DNA from: Flavobacteriales bacterium
GTDB taxonomy: Bacteria; Bacteroidota; Bacteroidia; NS11-12g; UBA955
Assembly: GCA_947464515.1 (NCBI GenBank)
Contig: CANHXF010000052.1
Span: forward strand, 1 to 9,257
Reading direction: 5' to 3'
DNA: 9,257 nucleotides
Each line of letters opens with the position of its first letter. The stretch's first letter is position 1. The notes below the pieces were generated by a model. The model searched no databases. It was given only the letters and a program-made list of their open reading frames with translations, and had not been told where the DNA came from. The translations under genes and the position numbers were made by a program. Below, piece after piece: positions 1-6,488 of this stretch.

Positions 1-1
1 G

Positions 2-865
2 GCGATGCTGATGTTCGTGATTGCTTTTTTCTGCGCCTTCGAATGGGCACGCATTCACGATGCAAGCAAACCATCAGCCATGGGTTTTGTCGTTTACACT
101 TGGTTGTTTTTATCGCCCTTCGTCACCAACCTCACACCACTACAAGCCGCTGGCATCGCCGCCATCATCGCCCTGCTGGGGATCACCCATAGACTCTTTA
201 CCCAAGGCATCTCCGCCCTAAACCAAGCCAAAAACTTGGGCCTCGGAATCTTGTATATCGCCCTGCCCATCTACCTGTTTTTGTTGCTCTGTCAAAGTCA
301 ACATTTGGCTTCCGGAGCACCCCACACACCCCAAGCCTTTAATTACCTCACCTGGCCAAGCGGTGGCTTCTTGAGTCCCAAACCCGGACCCGATTTTCCC
401 GCCATTTGGAACGCCCCCAACTATTTGCGCGGGCCGGTGCTGCTGGTCTTCATCCTCATTTGGAGCTCCGATACCTTTGCCTACCTCACCGGCAGGGCCT
501 TTGGAAAAAACCCCTTGCACGCCGAACTATCGCCCAAGAAAACCTGGGAAGGATTCATCGGTGGTACCCTGCTCACCGCAGCCGTTGGCGCCTACTGTTT
601 TTATGCCTTCTTCCACATCACCAACATCTGGCAAGGCGCCATCCTAGGAGCACTCATGAGTGTGTTTGGCACAGCCGGAGACCTCTTCGAAAGCGCCCTC
701 AAACGCGAAAAAGGCATCAAAGACAGTGGCAAATTTTTGCCCGGTCATGGCGGTGCTTTGGATCGGTTCGATGCCTTCTTATTTGGCTGTATTTTGATGT
801 GGGCACTGGCCCAAATTTGGCCGATGACGCAAGCCCCCGCCGCCGCAATCGCCACCCCCTTTTAA
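2..865 (+). CDS. cdsA: Phosphatidate cytidylyltransferase (CDP-diacylglycerol synthase), 5'-truncated by the window edge
   Basis: This inner-membrane enzyme converts phosphatidic acid and CTP to CDP-diacylglycerol, the precursor of the cell's phospholipids. Residues are counted from the Met at position 5. The family signature lies at 230-256 (SALKRE, then IKDSG, PGHGG and DRFD). A second conserved block at 155-187 contains SDTFAY, GRAFGK, SPKKTW and EGFIGG. At least seven hydrophobic membrane segments are visible. The reading frame is open through the left edge. The family motif that ends the second helix (EW-type) sits at residues 13-14, whereas in E. coli CdsA it lies near residue 43, so about 30 amino-terminal residues and the true start are probably missing. 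One oddity is a long Gly/Pro-rich polar loop at about 97-142 between membrane segments. The alanine after GHGG, where the family usually has a larger hydrophobic residue, is a minor departure. Identity is secure; the start is not in the window. Confidence 0.93.
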   Translation, partial: AMLMFVIAFFCAFEWARIHDASKPSAMGFVVYTWLFLSPFVTNLTPLQAAGIAAIIALLGITHRLFTQGISALNQAKNLGLGILYIALPIYLFLLLCQSQHLASGAPHTPQAFNYLTWPSGGFLSPKPGPDFPAIWNAPNYLRGPVLLVFILIWSSDTFAYLTGRAFGKNPLHAELSPKKTWEGFIGGTLLTAAVGAYCFYAFFHITNIWQGAILGALMSVFGTAGDLFESALKREKGIKDSGKFLPGHGGALDRFDAFLFGCILMWALAQIWPMTQAPAAAIATPF

Positions 866-870
866 ACACT

Positions 871-886
871 TCGCCGCGCGATTTTT
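871..886 (+). terminator. Candidate compact intrinsic terminator after cdsA
   Basis: TCGC (871-874) pairs with GCGA (878-881) around a 3-nt CGC loop, and TTTTT (882-886) follows at once. It starts 5 nt after the cdsA stop codon. The stem is only 4 bp, so the call is tentative, but the GC-rich hairpin plus T-run in the right place fits a rho-independent terminator. The T-run also overlaps the upstream element of the candidate sucA promoter. Confidence 0.4.
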
Positions 887-913
887 ATACCTCACCCATT
901 TTGGGTAAATTTG
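883..913 (+). promoter_or_regulatory. Candidate Bacteroidota-type promoter for sucA
   Basis: TAAATTTG at 906-913 matches the Bacteroidota -7 consensus TAnnTTTG exactly. The -33 position, 19 nt upstream, is TTTT (883-886) rather than TTTG. Transcription would start only a few nt before the ATG at 923, leaving a very short leader with no Shine-Dalgarno sequence, which is usual in this phylum. This element also argues that the TTG at 911 is promoter sequence and not a start codon. Confidence 0.5.
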
Positions 914-922
914 CGTACTATT

Positions 923-3646
923 ATGAGCGCTCCTGATACTTCTTTCTTGACAAATGCCGATCCTGTAGCCATCGACAACCTTTACCAACAGTACCAAGCC
1001 AACGCCGAAAGCGTGGATTTTGGCTGGAGAAAGTTCTTTGAAGGATTTGATTTGGGTGCACAGAAATTTGAATCGGGCGACGCCATCAGCGAAGATGCCC
1101 TCAAAGAAATCCATGTCATGAACCTCATCCAAGGGTACAGACAGCGTGGGCACCTCTTCTCAAAAACCAACCCCTTGCGTCAGCGCAGGCAATATACCCC
1201 CACCCTCGACATCCAAAACTTTGGCCTCGAAACCGCCGATTTGGAGAAAACCTTCAACGCCGGTCATGAAGTGGGCATGGGTCCAGCCAAACTCAAAGAC
1301 ATTATCGCCCTGCTCGAACAAACCTATTGCGAAAGCATCGGCTGCGAATTCAGCTATATCCGCGACCCCAAACGCCGCGAGTGGTTGCAAAGTCGTTTCG
1401 AACAAACCAAAAATATCCCCAACCTCAACACCGACGAAAAACGTCACTTCCTCAAGAAATTGAACCAAGCCACCGTGTTTGAGAACTTCTTGCACACCAA
1501 ATACATCGGTCAAAAACGCTTCTCCTTGGAAGGATTGGAGTGCTTGGTGCCCGCCCTCGATGCCGTGGTTCAATACGGTGCCGGCCTCGGCGTGGATGAG
1601 TTTGTGATGGGAATGGCGCACCGCGGTCGCTTGAACGTGTTGGCCAACATCTTCAACAAAACTTACAGCCAAATTTTTGGCGAATTCGAAGGCAAAGTCT
1701 TCCAAAATGAAACCGAAGAAGGCTTCGAAGATTTTGAAGGCGATGTAAAATACCACCTCGGTTATAGCACCGACATCGATACCGCCAGCGGCAAAAAAGT
1801 GCACTTGCGCTTGGCCGATAACCCCTCTCACCTCGAAGCGGTTAATCCCGTGGTGAAAGGCCTCGTTCGCGCCAAACTCGACACCAAATACCAGGGCGAT
1901 GTCACCAAAATCTGTCCGATCTTGATCCATGGCGATGCAGCGATTGCAGGTCAAGGCATCATGTACGAAGTGGTGCAGATGAGTGGTTTGGAAGGCTACT
2001 ACGTGGGCGGAACCATCCACGTGGTTACCAACAACCAAATTGGCTTTACCACCAATTACCTCGACGCCAGAACTTCTACCTATTGCACCGATGTGGCTAA
2101 AGTAACCCTTTGCCCCGTGTTGCACGTGAACGCCGATGACGTAGAAGCCGTAGTGCATGCCGTGAAATTGGCCATGGCCTATCGCCTAGAGTTCAACCAA
2201 GACATTTTCATTGATTTGTTGGGATACCGCAAATACGGTCACAACGAGGGTGATGAGCCCCGTTTTACCCAGCCGGCGATGTACAAACTGATCGACAAAC
2301 ACATCAATCCTAGAGAGATTTACAAGCAAAAACTCATGGAGCGTGGCGATATCGATGCGGCTTTGGCCCAAGAGATGGAAGCCGATTTCCGTGCCCAACT
2401 GCAAGCCAAATTTGAAGAAGCCAAAGGCGATTTCAAACCCAAAACCTCTGATGTAAAAAATACCTGGGAAGGGTTCCACCACGCCAAACCCAAAGATTTC
2501 CAAAACCCAGTAAAAACAGGCGTTGATGTAAAAACCCTGCAAACATTGGGCAAAAAATTGGCCTTCATCCCAGAAGACAACTTGCCCATCAAAAAAGTAC
2601 AAAACCTGTTCGCCGATCGCTCAAAAATGGTTGATAACGGCACCTTCGATTGGGCCATGGGCGAATTGTTGGCCTATGCCACCCTGTTGGCCGAAGGTCA
2701 CCCCGTGAGAATGGTGGGTCAGGATGTAGAGCGTGGAACTTTCTCGCACCGACATGCGGTCATCAAAAAGGAAGACAGCGAGCAAGAGTATGTGTCTTTG
2801 AACCATTTGACAGAAAACCAGGCCAAATTGAGCATTTTCAACTCTTTGTTGAGCGAATACGCGGCCTTGGGTTACGAATACGGATACAGCAGCAGCACCC
2901 CCAACGGGTTAACGATTTGGGAGGCTCAGTTCGGCGATTTTTCGAACGGTGCTCAGATTATCATCGACCAATTCATCGCCAGTGCCGAAGCCAAATGGGG
3001 CAAATTTAGCGGCTTGGTGATGTTGTTGCCGCACGGACAAGAAGGCCAAGGCCCTGAGCATTCCAGTGCGCGTTTGGAGCGTTACCTACAGTTGTGCGCC
3101 GGTTCCAACATGCAAGTATTGAACTGCTCTACTCCGGGTAGTTTGTTCCATGCGATGCGTCGCCAATTGAAGCGTGACTTCCAAGTTCCGATGGTAATCA
3201 TGAGTCCCAAGAGCTTATTGCGTCACCCCAAGTGCGTAAGCACGATGAAAGATCTCAGCGAGGACGTATTCCAAGAGGTAATCAACGACACCCAAGTGGG
3301 CAAGAAGGTCCGCCGGGTGGTTTTCTGCACCGGGAAAATCTACTACGATATTTTGGCGGGCAAGGAAGCCGGCAACCACAGCGATGTGGCGGTTGTGCGC
3401 ATCGAACAGTTGTATCCATTGCCAGAATGGAAGTTGGCTGAGATTTTCGAGCAGTACAAAGGCGCCGAATTCTGCTGGGCACAAGAAGAACCCAAAAACC
3501 AGGGCACTTGGTTGCATTTGGCTCGCTACGATTTCCCATCGGCATTGCGATACATTGGCAGAAAGAGCAGTGCATCACCCGCTACGGGCTACAAGAAAAT
3601 CTACGACAAAGAACAAGCCGAGATTGTTGCGGCGTGTTTTGCGTAA
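923..3646 (+). CDS. sucA: 2-oxoglutarate dehydrogenase E1 component (thiamine diphosphate-dependent)
   Basis: This is the TCA-cycle E1o subunit, which decarboxylates 2-oxoglutarate and passes the succinyl group to the lipoyl arm of E2 (SucB). The predicted 907 residues are close to the 933 of E. coli SucA. In order: an amino-terminal E2-binding segment (LYQQYQ, WRKFFEGF) in the first 45 residues; HRGRLNVL at 233; NPSHLEAVNP at about 300; the thiamine diphosphate/Mg motif GDAAIAGQG at 337 with NNQIGFT at 370; YGHNEGDEP at about 438. The transketolase-like half has GQDVERGTFSHRH at 599, PHGQEGQGPEHSSARLERY at 703 and QEEPKNQGTW at 854. The ATG at 923 is preferred over the in-frame TTG at 911, which lies inside the -7 promoter element. 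sucB does not follow as it often does, so E2 must be encoded elsewhere. All motifs looked for are present and the gene appears intact. Confidence 0.97.
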   Translation: MSAPDTSFLTNADPVAIDNLYQQYQANAESVDFGWRKFFEGFDLGAQKFESGDAISEDALKEIHVMNLIQGYRQRGHLFSKTNPLRQRRQYTPTLDIQNFGLETADLEKTFNAGHEVGMGPAKLKDIIALLEQTYCESIGCEFSYIRDPKRREWLQSRFEQTKNIPNLNTDEKRHFLKKLNQATVFENFLHTKYIGQKRFSLEGLECLVPALDAVVQYGAGLGVDEFVMGMAHRGRLNVLANIFNKTYSQIFGEFEGKVFQNETEEGFEDFEGDVKYHLGYSTDIDTASGKKVHLRLADNPSHLEAVNPVVKGLVRAKLDTKYQGDVTKICPILIHGDAAIAGQGIMYEVVQMSGLEGYYVGGTIHVVTNNQIGFTTNYLDARTSTYCTDVAKVTLCPVLHVNADDVEAVVHAVKLAMAYRLEFNQDIFIDLLGYRKYGHNEGDEPRFTQPAMYKLIDKHINPREIYKQKLMERGDIDAALAQEMEADFRAQLQAKFEEAKGDFKPKTSDVKNTWEGFHHAKPKDFQNPVKTGVDVKTLQTLGKKLAFIPEDNLPIKKVQNLFADRSKMVDNGTFDWAMGELLAYATLLAEGHPVRMVGQDVERGTFSHRHAVIKKEDSEQEYVSLNHLTENQAKLSIFNSLLSEYAALGYEYGYSSSTPNGLTIWEAQFGDFSNGAQIIIDQFIASAEAKWGKFSGLVMLLPHGQEGQGPEHSSARLERYLQLCAGSNMQVLNCSTPGSLFHAMRRQLKRDFQVPMVIMSPKSLLRHPKCVSTMKDLSEDVFQEVINDTQVGKKVRRVVFCTGKIYYDILAGKEAGNHSDVAVVRIEQLYPLPEWKLAEIFEQYKGAEFCWAQEEPKNQGTWLHLARYDFPSALRYIGRKSSASPATGYKKIYDKEQAEIVAACFA

Positions 3647-3665
3647 TTGATTTAGTTTTGTTGAT

Positions 3666-3689
3666 TTAATGAATTTCTATATTCATTAA
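3666..3689. terminator. AT-rich inverted repeat between convergent genes, possible bidirectional terminator
   Basis: TTAATGAAT (3666-3674) is perfectly complementary to ATTCATTAA (3681-3689) around a 6-nt loop (TTCTAT). It lies 20 nt after the sucA stop and 40 nt beyond the stop of the leftward gene, so it could serve both transcripts. The stem is almost all A/T and no strong T-run follows, so it could also act as an RNA 3'-end stabiliser or be incidental. An 8-nt direct repeat, TTGATTTA, lies just before it (3647-3654) and overlaps its left arm (3661-3668). Confidence 0.4.
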
Positions 3690-3728
3690 TTCCATTCGCT
3701 ACTTCGTAATGCAACTCTTGTTGGTTGA

Positions 3729-5405
3729 TCATTGTTTGTCAACGACAAAAGCTTTTGTAAATCTGTGCTGATTGCATACGCCTTGGATAAAGTAAAGTCC
3801 CGGTCTAACCGTTGGCATTTCAAGGTCAATGCTTGAACCCTTTGCTGTGAATCGAGTAACTTCTTGTCCATTTGCCGACAACAATACCAACGAATGCATT
3901 GCGCTAATAGACTCAAGGTGTAATATCCCATCTATTGTTGGGTTAGGGTATACATTGACTTGAGGTGCAAGCGCAATTTCTTTTTTACTTGCTTTGATGT
4001 CTGGATCAAAATAGAAGCCCATGTAATCATTCCCTCCATAATTGGTGTACAAATCATCGCCGACAATCATTCCGCCCCCTTTACCACCAAATCCCGTGAA
4101 AGTGCCCCAACGCTGTTGTCGCTTAAAATAATTACGTCTTTCGGCTAGAGAAGGCTCAGCATCCATCACATCAGAGAATGTATCCTTAAGGAAATTATAA
4201 TAACAACTTTGAAAAATCTGACCAGATACAAAAGATTTTTTGGGCCAAGCAAAATCCTGCCCTGCCCACAACTTAATTTCTACATCATTGCCTAACCATG
4301 CAGTAGGGAACATAGAAATACTCTGTTCCTCCCCAATTCCATAACTCTTATCAAAAAAATACCTTAGGAGTTTGCCATTGCTATCAAGAACGCCAAAAAG
4401 AGCACGATTGGCTCGATTGGGAGAGGACATCAAAACCTTACCCTGATATTTGAACGCCCTCCCAATGTTGTCACAGAAATAAATTCGACCCGCTTTATCA
4501 ATACCAAACTTATATAAACCTGAATTACTTCCATGCGCAGAGTCCAATCTAAAAATCCACTTAACATTTCCATTTTGCTTCAACCCCAGGATCACATGAT
4601 CTCTATAATTGCCACTTTTTGCACTCGGGAATAACGTCGTATCAACAAATGGTTGGCCTTTCGCCGTATCCGAACTGTAAAGCATCGAGAACAAATACAT
4701 ATTTCCTTTCATATCTTCTGTCCAATCAATCAAGGAACTAAATCTGTTATAGGTTTTGCCAATGGTTCCATCAGCCGCGATTTGAAGAATTAAATCTCTG
4801 TTGTAGATTGGGTCATAGGATTTCCCATTAATTGTTACAATGTCTGGGGATTTAAAATCGGCATATACCACCAAGTCGTTTTTGTACCCTGGTCGGATAT
4901 TTGGTATTGCTCCATAGAAATGAATTTTATAACGCAAGGATCCATCGGCATTGAATCGAAGTACATAGCTTTCGTCTACATTTCTGTTTTGGACCCCAAG
5001 AACCACCTTTCCCAAGTCAAGGGTGTCATCGGTAGATACAGCGATGGCAAAGCCACCATCTCGAAGCGCGAACAAATCAGACAGCACCACCTTTCTTCCC
5101 CCACTTCGTGCTTGAGCAAACAAGTTGAACTGGGATTTACCATATTTATCTACTTTTCTGATTACGAATGAATTCTTTCCGTTAGCTCGGTAAATTTTTC
5201 CGTCTAATATCAATGTATCTGTGTAATGAAAAGCCATAAACACATTTCCCACTGAATCTGTTGTGGGCAATAGCTTGTTGTGCGATTCAGTAAATTTCAG
5301 TGCAGTTCCTGATGAATAGTACCCAGTATTCCAAGAGGGTTTTTGTTGGCCGGTTAATCGTCCAGACAATAATGAAAGTGCAATAATGAATATATAGTTT
5401 CTCAT
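3729..5405 (-). CDS. Secreted beta-propeller-like protein with T9SS type A C-terminal sorting domain
   Basis: This is a predicted 558-residue cargo of the type IX secretion system, released or anchored at the cell surface; its biochemical role is unknown. A signal peptide covers residues 1-19 (hydrophobic FIIALSLL, with cleavage likely in LTG|QQ). The central region, roughly 45-350, repeats a beta-rich unit of about 58-67 residues. Its anchors are FVIRKVDKYGK (80), YVLRFNADGS (147), LILQIAADGT (205), VILGLKQNGN (271) and ALFGVLDSNGK (335). This resembles SBBP-type propeller blades. The C-terminus from about 483 is a classic Por/T9SS type A sorting domain: VYPNPTIDG, then a central LSANGQEV and a PGLYFIQG strand, ending in KAFVVDKQ. 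The gene starts 13 nt after the cysteine-rich gene upstream on the same strand, so the two are very probably co-transcribed. Export by T9SS is a strong inference from family knowledge; a propeller fold is moderately supported. Confidence 0.88.
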   Translation of the reverse strand: MRNYIFIIALSLLSGRLTGQQKPSWNTGYYSSGTALKFTESHNKLLPTTDSVGNVFMAFHYTDTLILDGKIYRANGKNSFVIRKVDKYGKSQFNLFAQARSGGRKVVLSDLFALRDGGFAIAVSTDDTLDLGKVVLGVQNRNVDESYVLRFNADGSLRYKIHFYGAIPNIRPGYKNDLVVYADFKSPDIVTINGKSYDPIYNRDLILQIAADGTIGKTYNRFSSLIDWTEDMKGNMYLFSMLYSSDTAKGQPFVDTTLFPSAKSGNYRDHVILGLKQNGNVKWIFRLDSAHGSNSGLYKFGIDKAGRIYFCDNIGRAFKYQGKVLMSSPNRANRALFGVLDSNGKLLRYFFDKSYGIGEEQSISMFPTAWLGNDVEIKLWAGQDFAWPKKSFVSGQIFQSCYYNFLKDTFSDVMDAEPSLAERRNYFKRQQRWGTFTGFGGKGGGMIVGDDLYTNYGGNDYMGFYFDPDIKASKKEIALAPQVNVYPNPTIDGILHLESISAMHSLVLLSANGQEVTRFTAKGSSIDLEMPTVRPGLYFIQGVCNQHRFTKAFVVDKQ

Positions 5406-5418
5406 ATTAGAAAGTCAT

Positions 5419-5907
5419 TTAATTTCCTTGAGGTGGGCAATAATTTCCGAATGGGCGTGGATCTGTTACGTCAATTTTTTCAGCAGCTTCATCAATTTGT
5501 ACAATAGCACATCCACAACTAATACAATATGGATAAAATGGGTAGATACCACCCGGCGGATCACTGCAACAAATCATATCGCCGTGTTCTAGTGGCACAC
5601 CATTAACACATAAAAGTAAACTTGCTCTTGTTAAACAGCCAGGAGGAGAACCTACCCACCCGGTATTAACATGGCAAAATGGGGGGGATGCATAAGTGTA
5701 TGATTTTGATGGTCTATTCCAACAACCATAGAAAGAGACAGTCCCATAATTCGTTTGGCATGTTTTCAGTCCACTTGGAGCGCATTTGAATCCAATGTTC
5801 AGATTTCTTATGCAATCTAATTCCCATGATATCTCCCAGAGGCAAGTTTGGGAATGTAATTTACTTGAAGTTGATAAAATTAAAATCAATATTATTTTCC
5901 GTATCAT
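5419..5907 (-). CDS. Small cysteine-rich exported protein, unknown family
   Basis: I do not recognise this protein. It is predicted at 162 residues from the ATG at 5907. A start 11 codons further upstream (5940) is possible in the frame, but it would place a polar stretch before the signal peptide and lies upstream of the candidate promoter's -7 box. The signal peptide is residues 1-19 (MIRK, then IILILIL, cleavage likely LHS|QT). The mature part of about 143 residues carries 14 cysteines, at 22, 32, 42, 50, 62, 78, 91, 100, 113, 114, 128, 131, 133 and 157. These include a CC pair and a CxxCxC cluster. It is rich in Gly, Pro and aromatics. The even count fits a disulfide-knitted extracytoplasmic domain; metal binding by the CxxCxC cluster is an alternative. 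SQTC is not a lipobox, so it is not a lipoprotein candidate. No T9SS sorting domain is visible. It precedes the T9SS cargo gene by 13 nt, suggesting a shared function at the envelope. Confidence 0.75.
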   Translation of the reverse strand: MIRKIILILILSTSSKLHSQTCLWEISWELDCIRNLNIGFKCAPSGLKTCQTNYGTVSFYGCWNRPSKSYTYASPPFCHVNTGWVGSPPGCLTRASLLLCVNGVPLEHGDMICCSDPPGGIYPFYPYCISCGCAIVQIDEAAEKIDVTDPRPFGNYCPPQGN

Positions 5908-5922
5908 TTTAAATATCTGATA

Positions 5923-5954
5923 CAATGATAATTGAAACAATTCCCAATCACAAA
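5923..5954 (-). promoter_or_regulatory. Candidate Bacteroidota promoter for the leftward two-gene unit
   Basis: Read on the minus strand, TTTG (5954-5951) is followed after 20 nt by TATCATTG (5930-5923), one mismatch from the TAnnTTTG -7 consensus. The start codon at 5907 lies 15 nt beyond it. It is the only element of this form I found in the 5908-6080 spacer facing left. Confidence 0.45.
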
Positions 5955-6045
5955 CTGTTTTACTAAAAGTATTTTAAGTATCACCATTTTCGTTTATTTC
6001 ACTCACTGTAAAAGCGTTGAATTTTAGCAGGTTATTTTTGGAAGG

Positions 6046-6075
6046 TTTGATTGTTTAGATCTTTTTATTATCTTG
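6046..6075 (+). promoter_or_regulatory. Candidate Bacteroidota promoter for the rightward unit
   Basis: TTTG at 6046-6049 is followed after exactly 19 nt by TATCTTG (6069-6075), which is the -7 consensus TAnnTTTG lacking one T. The ATG at 6081 lies 5 nt further on, so the leader would be extremely short. There is no Shine-Dalgarno sequence. Confidence 0.5.
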
Positions 6076-6080
6076 CATAG

Positions 6081-6488
6081 ATGAAAAATACAATAAACAA
6101 ACTATTTTTTATTCTACTATTTACGAGTTTCTATTGCACATCAAATGCCCAGTCTTTTGATATCGAATTGCAAAATGCCAATATTAATTGTATTCAGCCT
6201 TCTTCTGGTGGATGGGAAATTTTGAACGGGTCAGGTACAGTTCTTGCTAACGGGATTTTCAGTGATACTTTTCGTTATGACACTACCTGTTACTCTGGCA
6301 CGCCTGTCTCAGTTCGATATAATATTCCTGGTTGCAATCCAATAATATTCACTGTGGATGCACTAACAGGTGTTCCAGCGACTCCATCTTGTAATTGTCC
6401 TAATCCTCCGCCAACAATCCGACAGTTTTCTGCAATAAGAATGAGTCCGAGAGGAAATTGCACATATACAATTCGTTTGCAATATTGA
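6081..6488 (+). CDS. Small exported protein, unknown family
   Basis: I do not recognise this protein. It is predicted at 135 residues with a clear signal peptide (MKNTINK, then the hydrophobic LFFILLF, cleavage likely SNA|QS before residue 24). The mature part of about 112 residues is short, beta-prone and polar. It has six cysteines at 37, 70, 85, 104, 106 and 127, one of them in a CNCPNPPP segment. There is no sorting domain, lipobox or second membrane segment, so a soluble periplasmic or surface-associated protein is most likely. No convincing similarity to the cysteine-rich protein on the opposite strand is visible by eye. The next gene apparently starts inside this gene's stop codon region (4-nt TTGA overlap), implying translational coupling. 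Base composition is clearly more AT-rich than in cdsA and sucA. The ATG at 6081 is chosen because it immediately precedes the signal peptide and follows a good promoter candidate. Confidence 0.75.
   Translation: MKNTINKLFFILLFTSFYCTSNAQSFDIELQNANINCIQPSSGGWEILNGSGTVLANGIFSDTFRYDTTCYSGTPVSVRYNIPGCNPIIFTVDALTGVPATPSCNCPNPPPTIRQFSAIRMSPRGNCTYTIRLQY

Noticed and set aside
911..922. TTG at 911 as the sucA start (four extra residues)
   Set aside because: The TTG overlaps the -7 promoter box TAAATTTG (906-913), and an ATG follows at 923 with the usual distance to the conserved amino-terminal segment.
406..936. Open frame of 176 codons on the + strand overlapping cdsA
   Set aside because: It lies out of frame over the conserved CdsA blocks, and its Arg/His/Pro-rich composition is typical of a shadow frame.
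1160..2158. Long open frame (332 codons) on the minus strand inside sucA
   Set aside because: It is antisense to a fully conserved sucA region. Its length is explained by the sucA codon bias; it encodes no recognisable motif.
3686..3931. 81-codon minus-strand frame at the 3' end of the T9SS cargo gene
   Set aside because: It overlaps the sorting-domain coding sequence in another frame. The in-frame product there has a textbook T9SS C-terminus, so this one is a shadow despite looking helical.
5830..5850. Lipoprotein lipobox in the cysteine-rich protein (SQTC near the signal cleavage site)
   Set aside because: The residues before the cysteine do not fit the [LVI][ASTVI][GAS]C lipobox; the site fits ordinary signal peptidase I cleavage before Gln.
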